From positions 324,414-388,413 of the forward strand of contig JAGABZ010000013.1 in NCBI GenBank assembly GCA_017614375.1: 64,000 nt of DNA, in the 5' to 3' direction. Below the pieces are notes generated by a model. It was given only the letters and a program-made list of their open reading frames with translations, searched no databases and was not told the origin of the DNA. The DNA comes from Spirochaetales bacterium. Its GTDB lineage: Bacteria > Spirochaetota > Spirochaetia > Sphaerochaetales > Sphaerochaetaceae. Both the position numbers and the translations under genes were made by a program. Shown piece after piece: positions 15,265 through 24,055 of the stretch (its first letter is position 1; the number at the start of each line of letters is the position of its first letter).

Positions 15265-16398
15265 ATGCAGACGTTCAGAGAAATCAAAGGTAACTTCGGC
15301 TTCGGGTGCATGAGGCTGCCCCTGCTTGAGGACAAGACCGTCGACCAGAAGGTCTTTCAGGAGATGGTCGACATGTTCATCGGGGCGGGGTTCAACTACT
15401 TCGACACCGCCCACGGCTATCTGGACGGCGAGAGTGAAAAGGCCATAAAGACGGGCCTGACTTCCCGTTATCCCCGCTCGGCCTACCTGCTGACCGACAA
15501 GCTGTCCCATCCGTACTTCTCAAAGCAGGAGGACATCCGCCCCCTGTTTGAAAAGCAGCTTGAGCTGTGCGGGGTGGAGTACTTCGACTTCTATCTGATG
15601 CACTCCCAGGGCCGGTCAAACTACGAGCAGTACCAGCGCTGCCGGGCATATGAGACCGCCTTTGAGCTCAAGAAGGAGGGCAAGATCCGCCACGTCGGGC
15701 TGTCCTTCCACGACACCGCGGACTTCCTGGAAAAGATTCTCACCGACCACCCGGATGTCGAGATCGTGCAGATACAGCTGAACTACATCGACTGGGACGA
15801 CCCGGCAGTGCAGAGTGCCAGGCTGCTGGAGGTCTGCCGCCGCCACAACAAGCCGGTCATAGTCATGGAGCCGGTCAAGGGCGGCAACCTGGTCAACCTG
15901 CCGCAAAAGGCCCGGGACATCGTCACCGCCCTGGACAGGGGTTCGGCCGCCGCTCTGGCCCTGCGCTTTGCCGCCTCGTGCGACCCGGTGGTGATGACCC
16001 TCTCCGGGATGGGCAGCACTCAGATGATGGAGGACAACATCTCGGCGATGAAGAACTTCAGGCCGCTGGACGAGGCCGAAAGGCAGGCGGTGAAGGACAT
16101 CGTCGCCGTATTGAAGGGCCAGGGACTTATCGGCTGCACCCAGTGCAGTTACTGCACCGCCGGCTGCCCCCGGAAGATCAACATTCCGGAAATCTTCTCC
16201 CTGTGCAACACCAATAAGATGTTCAACGACTGGAACGCCGGCTTCTACTACAACGCGGTAGTCACAAAAGGCGCCGGCAAAGCATCGGACTGCGTCAGAT
16301 GCGGCAAGTGCGAGCAGATCTGCCCCCAGCACCTGCCGATCCGCGACCTTCTGGTCGAAGCGGCAAAGCTGTTCGAGCGCGGGGGCGGGGAGGACTGA
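15265..16398 (+). CDS. Aldo/keto reductase with C-terminal Fe-S domain
   Basis: A 377-residue protein with an aldo/keto reductase TIM barrel (residues 1-280; FGFGCMRLPL, FDTAHGY with the catalytic Asp-Tyr region, LTDKLS with the Lys, YLMHSQG with the His) joined to a ferredoxin-like domain. Two clusters of cysteines follow: CTQCSYCTAGCP and CVRCGKCEQICPQ. The first is somewhat unusual in spacing and the second is a classic 4Fe-4S motif. Members of this family are widespread in anaerobes; their substrates are generally unknown, and electron exchange with ferredoxin is likely. It is followed one base later by an M18 peptidase, so they are co-expressed, though no functional link is obvious. Confidence 0.92.
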   Translation: MQTFREIKGNFGFGCMRLPLLEDKTVDQKVFQEMVDMFIGAGFNYFDTAHGYLDGESEKAIKTGLTSRYPRSAYLLTDKLSHPYFSKQEDIRPLFEKQLELCGVEYFDFYLMHSQGRSNYEQYQRCRAYETAFELKKEGKIRHVGLSFHDTADFLEKILTDHPDVEIVQIQLNYIDWDDPAVQSARLLEVCRRHNKPVIVMEPVKGGNLVNLPQKARDIVTALDRGSAAALALRFAASCDPVVMTLSGMGSTQMMEDNISAMKNFRPLDEAERQAVKDIVAVLKGQGLIGCTQCSYCTAGCPRKINIPEIFSLCNTNKMFNDWNAGFYYNAVVTKGAGKASDCVRCGKCEQICPQHLPIRDLLVEAAKLFERGGGED

Positions 16399-16399
16399 T

Positions 16400-17677
16400 A
16401 TGGACGACAAGAACATTATTGCTACACAGGGCCTGATTGACTTCATCGAAAAGAGCCCGACTGCTTTCCATGTAACGGCCAACGCCGCCGCCATGCTCCG
16501 GGAGGCCGGCTTCGAGCCCCTGTGCGAGAAACAGCGCTTCAACCTCAAACCCGGCGGGAAATACTATGTAACCCGCAACAGCTCCTCGCTGATCGCATTC
16601 TGCCTGCCCCGGGGCAGGGCCGAGGGCTTTTCACTTGTCAGTGCCCACACCGACTCTCCGGCGTTCAAGCTCAAGGACAGGGCTGAAATAGGCCAGCTTT
16701 GCACCGTCCTCAACACCGAGGCCTACGGCGGCATGCTGATGGCCCCGTGGTTCGACCGTCCCCTGTCCCTGGCCGGAAGGGCCTTTGTCGACGCCGGCGG
16801 CAAAATGGAGGAGCGCCTGGTCGACATCGACCGCGACCTCTGCCTGATTCCCAGCCTGGCGATCCACCAGAACCGCGACGCCAACCACGGCATCGACTAC
16901 AAGGTCCAGCGCGACCTGCATCCTTTGATTGCCTCCGACAACCGTCCGGGCCTGGTTTCCCGGATTATCTGCGCCAAACTGGGCATCGATGAAGCCGACC
17001 TGGCCGACGCGGAGCTTTTCCTCTACAGCCGCTCAAAGGGCACCATCTGGGGCGCCGGAAACGAGTACTTCTCCGCTCCGCGGATCGATGACCAGCAGTG
17101 CGCCTACTGCGCGATAAAGGCGCTGATCGCCTCCGCTCCGTCGGAAAAGGTCCGCATGGCTGTGCTCTTTGACAACGAGGAAGTCGGCAGCACCACCCGC
17201 CAGGGGGCCATGGGCGATTTCCTGGCCGCCACCGCCTCGAGGATCGCCGCCTTCTACGGTTGGGACGCCGATGACTATGCCGCCTCCCGCAGCAGGAGCA
17301 TGATGCTCTCGGCGGACAACAGCCACGCGGTGCACCCCAACCACCCGGAGACGAGTGACCCGACTTCGACGGTGAAGATGAACGGCGGGGTGGTGCTCAA
17401 GTACTCGGGCAACCAGAAGTACAGCACCGACGGTTTCAGCGGCGCCTCGTTCAAGAGCCTGATGAAGAAGCACAACCTGCCGATGCAGGTCTTCTACAAC
17501 AACTCCGACCAGCCGGGGGGAAGCACCTTGGGAAACCTCTCCGAGACCCAGTTCAGCATACCATGCGCCGACATCGGCTGCGCCCAGCTGGCGATGCACT
17601 CACCATACGAGACCGCAGGCACCGCGGACACCCTGATCATGATTCAGGCGATGCAGGCCTTCTTTGAGGAGAACTGA
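16400..17677 (+). CDS. M18 family aminopeptidase (second; DNPEP/ApeB-like)
   Basis: A 425-residue zinc aminopeptidase of the aspartyl-aminopeptidase family. It begins with LIDFIEKSPTAFHVTANAAAML, the family opening. Metal-site motifs are SAHTDSPAFKLK, LFDNEEVGSTTRQGA (the EE pair), MMLSADNSHAVHPN and, near the end, AMHSPYETAGTAD. These are closer to ApeB/DNPEP than those of the protein at 10862-12166, whose motifs read GAHLDSPRLD and DKEEIGSCG. The protein removes N-terminal residues, typically acidic or neutral, from cytosolic peptides. The ATG lies one base after the reductase stop, indicating an operon. Confidence 0.95.
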   Translation: MDDKNIIATQGLIDFIEKSPTAFHVTANAAAMLREAGFEPLCEKQRFNLKPGGKYYVTRNSSSLIAFCLPRGRAEGFSLVSAHTDSPAFKLKDRAEIGQLCTVLNTEAYGGMLMAPWFDRPLSLAGRAFVDAGGKMEERLVDIDRDLCLIPSLAIHQNRDANHGIDYKVQRDLHPLIASDNRPGLVSRIICAKLGIDEADLADAELFLYSRSKGTIWGAGNEYFSAPRIDDQQCAYCAIKALIASAPSEKVRMAVLFDNEEVGSTTRQGAMGDFLAATASRIAAFYGWDADDYAASRSRSMMLSADNSHAVHPNHPETSDPTSTVKMNGGVVLKYSGNQKYSTDGFSGASFKSLMKKHNLPMQVFYNNSDQPGGSTLGNLSETQFSIPCADIGCAQLAMHSPYETAGTADTLIMIQAMQAFFEEN

Positions 17678-17832
17678 GTTTCAAGTCAAATCAGGCAACA
17701 GTCCGAATGCATCAGATTTAAAACCAGCTCAAAGAACCCGGTGCTCAGGTGTGCAGGCAATCGCCGCATTTTTGATGAAGTCTGCCCGCCCCGCCAAGCC
17801 TGCGGTATCTGTAATACCGCCTCATCTCTGCT

Positions 17833-17943
17833 TTTTCGGACACTCGGGTATCCGAAATCCGTCAGACAAGCGGTTTCTTCGGATACTCCGGTATCCGAAA
17901 AGACCTGTCTCAAGCCGGTTTTCGGACACTCAGCCCTGCCCGG
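17833..17943. repeat. Degenerate tandem palindromic repeats
   Basis: Three related units spaced 44-51 bases apart lie in the 278-base gap between the M18 gene and trmO. The first centres on TTCGGACACTCGGGTATCCG, the second is the perfect hairpin TTCGGATAC-TCCG-GTATCCGAA (17878-17899), and the third is the half copy TTCGGACACTC (from 17930). The central hairpin may terminate the convergent transcripts, but no T-run follows. The rest of the gap shows no gene. Confidence 0.65.
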
Positions 17944-17955
17944 GGGCTTTCCGCT

Positions 17956-18642
17956 CTACAGGCTGAAATCCGCCGAAGCCGACAGGACGGTAAGCACCCC
18001 GCCTGCGACCCTGAAGCGGATGTTTCTGTCGCGAAAGGCCATGCCGTAAATCCTGTCAGGGTCGTCCTGGAAAGAGGGCCTCGGGTCGCGCTCCAGGACA
18101 GAGCAAAGAATATCCTTCTCCTCGGCGGAAAGCTCTGCCTCGGCCGCGGCGCAAAAAACGACCTCAAGCTGCGGTTCGCCCGCCTGGGAGAGGTACTCAA
18201 CCCGGGCGGATGGGATGCTGTCGGCGTAGGCCAGATAGGGCTTTATGTCCAGAATCGGGGTGCCGTCCATCAGGTCGGCGCCGCAGACGTGGAGCACCGG
18301 CCCCAGGGCGGGGTCGAACTCGATGCGCTCAAGTTGCACAGCCGACAGGCCGATCGGGTTGGGCCGGAAAGGAGAGCGGGTGGCAAAGACGCCGACCCTG
18401 CGGTTGCCTCCCAGCCTGGGCGGGCGGACCGTGGGAGTCCAGTCGCGGCCGAGGGTTTCGGAAAAGACCCAGAGCAGCCAGATATGGGTGCAGCCCTCAA
18501 GGGCGGTGAAAGCCTCACGGCTGCGGAACTGCGGTTCCATCACTATCCGCGCCCTGAGGGAGGGCACGAGCGAGCTCTGGCGCGGGATGCCGAACTTGGA
18601 GGGAAAGTCGGTGCGGATATGCGCAATCGGCTCAAAGTTCAT
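17956..18642 (-). CDS. trmO: TrmO-family tRNA N6-threonylcarbamoyladenosine methyltransferase
   Basis: A 228-residue SAM-dependent methyltransferase that methylates N6-threonylcarbamoyladenosine-37 in certain tRNAs. Start ATG 18642 is chosen because it overlaps the upstream stop as ATGA; an upstream extension would lie inside the MATE gene. Motifs include HIRTDFPSKFGIPRQ (the family opening), THIWLLWVFSE, TRSPFRPNPIGLS (the signature RSPxRPNxIG) and DGTPILDIKPYL. The RNA-binding C-terminal extension after about residue 150 is present. Co-translation with a drug exporter has no evident functional meaning. Confidence 0.93.
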   Translation of the reverse strand: MNFEPIAHIRTDFPSKFGIPRQSSLVPSLRARIVMEPQFRSREAFTALEGCTHIWLLWVFSETLGRDWTPTVRPPRLGGNRRVGVFATRSPFRPNPIGLSAVQLERIEFDPALGPVLHVCGADLMDGTPILDIKPYLAYADSIPSARVEYLSQAGEPQLEVVFCAAAEAELSAEEKDILCSVLERDPRPSFQDDPDRIYGMAFRDRNIRFRVAGGVLTVLSASADFSL

Positions 18643-20009
18643 AGACTCTCCAGATTGTGAAAGCGCCTGCGCTCTTTCAGGTAAAACACCGTTGAGATGG
18701 CCAGGGCCACAGTCTCGGCGATGACAAAGGCGAACCACACCGCCTCCAGCCCGAAGAGCCTGCCCAGAATCCAGGCGGTGGGAATGAGGATGCCCAGCTG
18801 GCGGACGATGGAGACGAGCATGCTGTAGATGCCGTCGCCCACGCCCTGGAACACCCCGTTGAAAACAATGCAGATGCCGGCCAGGGGGAATGCCAGACTG
18901 ATCCGCCGCAGAGCGTGCAATCCGACGCTCTTCATCAGGTCCGAGGCGTTGAACAGATCCAGAAGCAACCCCGGAATCAGGTGGAACACTGCCAGCCCGG
19001 TGAGCATCATCCCCAGAGCCAGCATTATCGCGTAGCGCACTGCGCGGCGGATCCGGCGGGGGCGGCGGGCTCCGAAGTTGTAGCCGACAATCGGCGTCAG
19101 CCCGCTGTTCAGACCGAATACCGGCAGGAACACGAAGCTCTGCAGCTTGAAATAGGCGCCGAAGACGGTGGTGGCAATCTCGTGGAACTGAATCAGGATG
19201 GCGTTCATCCCTGAGGTCATGACCGTCCCCATCGCCTGCATGATGATCGAAGGAAGGCCTACCTTGTAGGTTTCCCCCGTGATTTTCCGGTCAAAGCGCG
19301 ATTTCAGGATACGGACGGTGATGAAGCGGTTTTTCCGGACCATCACCAGCCCGAAGACCATGCTCCCGATCTGGCCGGTGACCGTGGCTATGGCCGCTCC
19401 GGCGATTCCCATCGAGGGGACCAGGCCTTTGATTCCGAAAATCAGAATCGGGTCGAGGATGATGTTTATCACCGCCCCTATGAGCTGCATCAGCATGGCT
19501 ATGGTCGTCTCGCCGGTGGCCTGGATGATCTTTTCAAAGACCACCGACAAAAACACCCCGAAGGAAAAGACCATGCAGATACCCAGGTACGTCGAACCCA
19601 GGTCCACCAGCAGGGCATCGGAGGTGAAAAGCCCGATAAAGCGCGCCGGCAGCAGCAACCCGAGGACGCCGAACACCGCCCAGGTGAAGAGCATCAGCAC
19701 GATGCCGTTTCCGGCGGCCTTTTCCGCTTCACAGCGCTTCTGCTCGCCCAGGCGCCGGGCAATCAGGGAATTCACACCGACCGATGTGCCCACGGCGAAG
19801 GAAATCATCAGGCTCTGCAGGGGAAAGGCCAGAGACACCGCCGTCAGGGCCTTTTCGCTGAGGCGGGCGATATAGATGCTGTCGATGATGTTGTACAGAG
19901 CCTGAATCAGCATCGAGAACATCATCGGAATGCTCATCGACAGCAGAAGTCTGCCGACCGACATCGTTCCCATCTTGTTCTCCGCCACAGGCGCCTTGGT
20001 TGTTTGCAT
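18639..20009 (-). CDS. MATE family efflux transporter
   Basis: A 456-residue protein of about 12 membrane helices in two homologous halves, typical of MATE multidrug or Na+/H+-coupled exporters. The N-terminus has GRLLLSMSIPMMFSMLIQALYNIIDSIYIAR, the classic first-half opening (PxxxxxxxxxxYxxxDxxxig). Internal segments ALTAVSLAFPLQSLM and VGVNSLIARRLGEQ match the family, and the second half repeats them with GLNSGLTPIVGYNFGAR. The substrate is unknown. The stop overlaps the trmO start. Confidence 0.94.
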   Translation of the reverse strand: MQTTKAPVAENKMGTMSVGRLLLSMSIPMMFSMLIQALYNIIDSIYIARLSEKALTAVSLAFPLQSLMISFAVGTSVGVNSLIARRLGEQKRCEAEKAAGNGIVLMLFTWAVFGVLGLLLPARFIGLFTSDALLVDLGSTYLGICMVFSFGVFLSVVFEKIIQATGETTIAMLMQLIGAVINIILDPILIFGIKGLVPSMGIAGAAIATVTGQIGSMVFGLVMVRKNRFITVRILKSRFDRKITGETYKVGLPSIIMQAMGTVMTSGMNAILIQFHEIATTVFGAYFKLQSFVFLPVFGLNSGLTPIVGYNFGARRPRRIRRAVRYAIMLALGMMLTGLAVFHLIPGLLLDLFNASDLMKSVGLHALRRISLAFPLAGICIVFNGVFQGVGDGIYSMLVSIVRQLGILIPTAWILGRLFGLEAVWFAFVIAETVALAISTVFYLKERRRFHNLESL

Positions 20010-20068
20010 GACCTGTCCGTATTAACCCACCGGGCGGGCTTCGGTCAAGACCGGACCGAAAACGAATG

Positions 20069-20097
20069 TTTTCACCGGTCCCGAATACGGTTATAAT
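20069..20097 (+). promoter_or_regulatory. Promoter abutting the SDR start codon (leaderless arrangement)
   Basis: TATAAT at 20092-20097 ends only 6 bases before the ATG at 20104, with a weak -35 (TTTTCA, 20069-20074) at 17-base spacing. No ribosome-binding site fits in between, so transcription would start at or next to the ATG. Confidence 0.55.
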
Positions 20098-20103
20098 CAG
20101 GCC

Positions 20104-20916
20104 ATGGAAAAGAAAAGACTTTATGCGGGGGCCGTCCTGGTGACGGGGGCCTCGAGGGGCATAGGAAGGGAAACCGCGCTGATTCTGGCGCGCAGGGGAT
20201 ACACGGTGTACTGCGCCTCCAGAAGCGGGCAGGCGCCGGAGGATTCGGGGAACCTGGTCGGTGTGAAGATGGATGTCACAGACCCTGAATCGGTCCGTGC
20301 CGCAGCAACCCAGATCGGGGACGTGCAGGTGGTCATCCACTGCGCCGGATTCGGCATCGCCGGTTCGTGCGAAGGGGTACAGACCGCCGACGCCAAGCGC
20401 CAGCTGGAGACCAATTTCTTCGGGGTGCTGACTGTGAACAACGTCTTTTTACCCATTTTGCGCCGCCACGAGCGCTCGCTTGTGGTCATCACCAGCTCCG
20501 TGGCCGGACTGATCCCGATTCCCTATCAGGCCCACTACAGCTGCTCGAAGTTCGCCCTGGAGGCCTACGCCGAGGCGCTGAGGATGGAGGCCCGCCGGTA
20601 CGGGGTGCGGGTGACGCTGGTCGAGCCGGGGGATACGAAAACCTCGTTCACCCAGAACCGCGTCATCGCCGAGAGCCCGGATTCGGATTACTACCGGACC
20701 TGCCTTAAGTCGGTGGCCAAGATGGCCCATGACGAGCAGAACGGAGCCGGGGCCTCAAAGCCCGCCATGTGCATAGCAGGCATGCTTGAGAGAAGCAATC
20801 CCCCGGTGCGCTGCGCCGTCGGTTTCGGTTACAAGGCCCTGTGCATGCTCAAGCGCCTGCTGCCTGCCCGTCTGATCGAGGCCATATTGCGCCTGCTTTA
20901 CATCCCGTCGGTGTAG
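20104..20916 (+). CDS. SDR family NAD(P)-dependent oxidoreductase
   Basis: A 270-residue classical short-chain dehydrogenase. The cofactor motif is TGASRGIGRETALILARRG (TGxxxGxG), followed by Asp in KMDVTDP and CAGFGIAG in place of NNAG. The catalytic triad is visible: Ser in VITSSVAGLI, then Tyr-x3-Lys in YSCSKFALEAY. The basic residues after the second strand (ASRSG) suggest NADP. The C-terminal extension with KRLLPARLIEAILRLLY is a membrane-associating amphipathic helix like that of lipid-metabolising members. Substrate unknown. The gene seems to be expressed from a leaderless transcript. Confidence 0.92.
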   Translation: MEKKRLYAGAVLVTGASRGIGRETALILARRGYTVYCASRSGQAPEDSGNLVGVKMDVTDPESVRAAATQIGDVQVVIHCAGFGIAGSCEGVQTADAKRQLETNFFGVLTVNNVFLPILRRHERSLVVITSSVAGLIPIPYQAHYSCSKFALEAYAEALRMEARRYGVRVTLVEPGDTKTSFTQNRVIAESPDSDYYRTCLKSVAKMAHDEQNGAGASKPAMCIAGMLERSNPPVRCAVGFGYKALCMLKRLLPARLIEAILRLLYIPSV

Positions 20917-20965
20917 CCCGGGGCGGATTTGGTTGTTATAATGTCTGAGGGAAGAATCCGCAAAT

Positions 20966-22798
20966 ATGTCCGACAACGATAAAAATCTCATAGACGCAGT
21001 GCGTCATCCCTACTCAAAGCCGCTTCTTCTGATCATCGACCTGGCCCTGCTGCTTCTGGCCGAAATCGCCGCGAACTGGACCGTCACCGGGGATTTGTCC
21101 CTGATCGACTGGCGTTTTTCGCTGACTGTAATCCTCTGCGACAGCCTCCTGTTTGTGGCCATCGGCATCTACCGGGCCAGGATCAGGGACATCTCGATCG
21201 GCTTTGTGGCCAGGTTCTGCGCCTCGATGTTCGCCATCGACGTCATCTATTTCATCGTCTCAGCCATCTTCTTCGGGGCCAATTCGGACTTTACCCGGGC
21301 CGTGCTGGTCTTCGCCGCCTTCAGCGCCCTGCTGCTGCTCGGCGAGAGGCTGCTGTACCGCTTCGCCATACTGCGCAGTGCCAAGCACCGCATGGCGACA
21401 AAGCCCACGGCAATCGTCTACGGCGCAGGTGACCTGGGAACCGCCATCGTCAGAGCCTCCAAGCTCAACCGCTTTGAGTACAACGTCATCGGATTTGTCG
21501 ACGACAGCCCCCGCCTGGACCGCTCAATCGTCCAGGAGGTTCCCGTCCTCGGCTCCCTGTCCGACCTGGCCGGAGTCCTGCGCAACCATCCGGCCCAGGC
21601 GCTGATCATAGCCATCACCGACCTGTCGGCGTCAAAGATGCAGCAGGCCATCGAATGCGCCACCAATGCCGGCATGAAGGTCAAAGTCGTCCCGCACCTG
21701 TTCGAAAGCGACGCCAAACCCGGCGAAATCAGCATCCGCGACATCAACTACGCCGACCTTCTGAGCCGCTCCCTTACCACAATCGAGCGCGAGCCTATCG
21801 AGAAGATGATCCGGGATAAGGTAGTGCTGGTCACCGGCGCCGGCGGCAGCATCGGCAGCGAAATCTGCCGCCAGGTCGTCTCCTTCGGCCCGAAGAAACT
21901 CTATGTCCTGGATATCGACGAGACCGAGCTTCATGACCTGTGCCTGCGCCTGCTCGACTACAAGAAAGAGTGGAGCGACACCCTTATGCCGGTGCTCTGC
22001 GACATCCGCGACCGCTCCAAGCTGCTGAAGGTGATGGACACCGTCCGCCCCGACATCGTATTCCACGCCGCCGCGATAAAGCACGTGCCGATGTCCGAGC
22101 TCTATCCCGAGGAAGCCGTGCGGACCAACATATGCGGTTCGTACAACGTCCTGCTCGCCTCCCGCCGAAGCGGTGTGTCCCGGGTGGTTGTCATCTCCAC
22201 CGACAAGGCGGTCAACCCGACCAACGTCATGGGCAGCACAAAGCGGGTGGTGGAGATGATGGCCAGCGCCATGTCCACTCCCCAAACCGAGATGGTCGCC
22301 GTGAGATTCGGCAACGTAATCGGCTCGCGCGGCTCGATGCTTCCTCTCTTTCTGGAGGAAATCCGCGCCGGGGTGCCGATTTCGGTCACCGACAAGAAGG
22401 TCATCCGGTACTTCATGGCCATCCCCGAGGCCGTCGGCCTGGTGTTCCGCGCCGCCACCCTGGCAAAGGGCGGGGAAGTCATGGTCCTCGACATGGGCGA
22501 GCCTGTGAACATCTACGAGTTTGCCAAAAAGCTGGTTGCCCTGTACGGCAACGGCCGCGGCGAAATCCGCATCACCGGCCTGCGCCCCGGAGAGAAGCTC
22601 TACGAGGAGCTGCTTGCCAACAAGGACACAACCCTGCCTACCGAGAACCGAAAGATCTTCAGGGCCAAAGTCACCAGCTCACTTCAGGCCGATACCATCT
22701 CCGACATGGTCGATTCGCTCAACTTAATGGACAGCGACGCCATGGTCGAGGCCCTCCACCAGCTGGTGCCCGAGTGGCACAGTCCTGCAGCAAAATAA
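20966..22798 (+). CDS. FlaA1/WbpM/PglF-type nucleotide-sugar 4,6-dehydratase (membrane)
   Basis: A 610-residue polysaccharide-biosynthesis enzyme of the CapD/WbpM family. Four membrane helices span residues 15-125, followed by a CoA-binding-like Rossmann domain (VYGAGDLGTAIVRASKLN). The catalytic extended-SDR domain follows from about residue 285, with VLVTGAGGSIGSEICRQV, DIRDRSKLLKVM, HAAAIKHVPMSE and STDKAVNPTNVMGSTKRV. In this family the usual Tyr of YxxxK is replaced by Met (MGSTK), as in WbpM/PglF, which dehydrate UDP-GlcNAc to the 4-keto-6-deoxy sugar. It lies about 13 kb upstream of the glycan island but could supply a DegT aminotransferase substrate there. Confidence 0.93.
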   Translation: MSDNDKNLIDAVRHPYSKPLLLIIDLALLLLAEIAANWTVTGDLSLIDWRFSLTVILCDSLLFVAIGIYRARIRDISIGFVARFCASMFAIDVIYFIVSAIFFGANSDFTRAVLVFAAFSALLLLGERLLYRFAILRSAKHRMATKPTAIVYGAGDLGTAIVRASKLNRFEYNVIGFVDDSPRLDRSIVQEVPVLGSLSDLAGVLRNHPAQALIIAITDLSASKMQQAIECATNAGMKVKVVPHLFESDAKPGEISIRDINYADLLSRSLTTIEREPIEKMIRDKVVLVTGAGGSIGSEICRQVVSFGPKKLYVLDIDETELHDLCLRLLDYKKEWSDTLMPVLCDIRDRSKLLKVMDTVRPDIVFHAAAIKHVPMSELYPEEAVRTNICGSYNVLLASRRSGVSRVVVISTDKAVNPTNVMGSTKRVVEMMASAMSTPQTEMVAVRFGNVIGSRGSMLPLFLEEIRAGVPISVTDKKVIRYFMAIPEAVGLVFRAATLAKGGEVMVLDMGEPVNIYEFAKKLVALYGNGRGEIRITGLRPGEKLYEELLANKDTTLPTENRKIFRAKVTSSLQADTISDMVDSLNLMDSDAMVEALHQLVPEWHSPAAK

Positions 22799-22803
22799 AG
22801 AGA

Positions 22804-22826
22804 AAGGGCCGCGTGAAGCGGCCCTT
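22804..22826. terminator. Bidirectional hairpin between convergent genes
   Basis: AAGGGCCGC (22804-22812), loop GTGAA, GCGGCCCTT (22818-22826). Perfect 9-bp stem between the rightward sugar dehydratase gene and the leftward membrane-protein gene; T-rich sequence follows on the minus strand. Confidence 0.75.
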
Positions 22827-22847
22827 CCGGTATCTGATAAGCGGAGT

Positions 22848-23498
22848 CTAGATGCTCCACTTGAAGGTCACGCGGCAGAACTGGTTGATTGCCGCACCGA
22901 TGATGTTCAGGACGTCCCAATGGGCGTTCTTGTCCGGGTCGGTGTTGTAGTAGAACATCGTGTAGTTGGCCAAGCCCCCGTCCTCCTGGTCGAGGGCGGA
23001 AAGGAGTACGGCCAGCGGCAAGGCGCCGTTGATCCCGAAGGAGAACTTCTCATTGACCTTGAAGTTCAATCCCAGGGAGATTCCGATAAGTCCGGTGATG
23101 GAGAAGTAGTTCTTCTGAGCCTCTGCATCGTAGTCCATCAGGGCGATGGCGTCGGCCTGCAGTCCCAGCCTCAGCCCGAAGACCTTTCCGTCGACGACCT
23201 TCCAGTAGCCGTTGACCATCAGGCCCGGAATCAGGGTCATGGCCAGCAGATTCGGAGCTTCCGCCTCCTCGCCTTCGGCGGTCTGACCACCGTTGGCGAT
23301 ATAGTCGATGATTCCGCCGATTCCCGTAATCAGGGGGATTCCGGCGGCGGCTTCAAAACCGGTGTGCTCAAGTTCCTTGTCCAGGACCACGCTTGTGTAG
23401 AAATAGTTCTGCATGATGCCCAGAGCTGTGCCCGAGCCGGCGAACAGGGCGCCGCAGGCCAGAACCGCAACCAACAGGACGATCAATGTCTTTTTCAT
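22848..23498 (-). CDS. Putative outer-membrane beta-barrel protein
   Basis: A 216-residue exported protein. The ATG at 23498 is chosen since GGAG is 8 bases upstream; a closer upstream ATG at 23504 is only 2 bases from it. The signal peptide (MKKTLIVLLVAVLACGALFA) is cleaved near ALFA-GS. The mature part alternates short hydrophobic and polar stretches (GLRLGLQADAIALMDYDAE, NYFSITGLIGISLGLNFKV), suggestive of amphipathic strands, and ends in FKWSI with a terminal aromatic, typical of barrel proteins. No family is recognised. The number of strands (about 8) is a guess from pattern. Confidence 0.6.
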   Translation of the reverse strand: MKKTLIVLLVAVLACGALFAGSGTALGIMQNYFYTSVVLDKELEHTGFEAAAGIPLITGIGGIIDYIANGGQTAEGEEAEAPNLLAMTLIPGLMVNGYWKVVDGKVFGLRLGLQADAIALMDYDAEAQKNYFSITGLIGISLGLNFKVNEKFSFGINGALPLAVLLSALDQEDGGLANYTMFYYNTDPDKNAHWDVLNIIGAAINQFCRVTFKWSI

Positions 23499-23575
23499 AA
23501 TCATTTCTCCTTTGCGCCGCCGTTGTCCGGCGCGCTTTACTTACTAAACCAATCCGGCGGGGCCGGAAGTTACAT

Positions 23576-24055
23576 TCAGCCTCCGTGACGGGCCCGGGCC
23601 GTCTTTTGTATGGCGGTGACGATCTTCTCATATCCGGTGCAGCGGCAGAAGTTTCCTGCGATCTGCCTGCGGATTTCATCCCTCGAGGGGACCTCGTCCC
23701 TCTCCAGGACGGGAAGCGAGCTGATGATGAATCCCGGGGTGCAGAATCCGCACTGGATGGCCCCCTCGTCGATAAATGCCTGCTGGATGTCGGAGATGTT
23801 CCCCTCCTCATCGCTTAAACCCTCGACGGTGAGGACCTCCTTTCCGTCGGCCCAGATGGCCAGATAGATGCAGGCGTTGAAGGTCTCGCCGTTTATCAGC
23901 ACTGTACAGGCTCCGCACTCACCGACGTTGCACCCGTGCTTGACCGAAGTCAGCGAGGCCTCGCCGCGAAGAACCTCGGACAGCGAGGCGCGGGGGTCGA
24001 CCCAGAGCTCGGTCGGCCTGTGGTTCAGAACAAGGGAAATCCTGCGTTTGTCCAT
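23576..24055 (-). CDS. Xanthine dehydrogenase-type [2Fe-2S] subunit
   Basis: A 159-residue iron-sulphur subunit (XdhC/CoxS/YagT type). The ATG at 24055 overlaps the upstream stop as TGATG. The plant-ferredoxin-like domain has CNVGECGACTVLINGETFNAC (Cys-x4-Cys-x2-Cys plus Cys). The second four-helix domain has CGFCTPG and NFCRCTGY, each holding two Cys of the second cluster. It passes electrons from the molybdenum centre to FAD. It is the last gene of a leftward operon with the Mo-binding and FAD subunits. All eight cluster cysteines are present. Confidence 0.95.
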   Translation of the reverse strand: MDKRRISLVLNHRPTELWVDPRASLSEVLRGEASLTSVKHGCNVGECGACTVLINGETFNACIYLAIWADGKEVLTVEGLSDEEGNISDIQQAFIDEGAIQCGFCTPGFIISSLPVLERDEVPSRDEIRRQIAGNFCRCTGYEKIVTAIQKTARARHGG

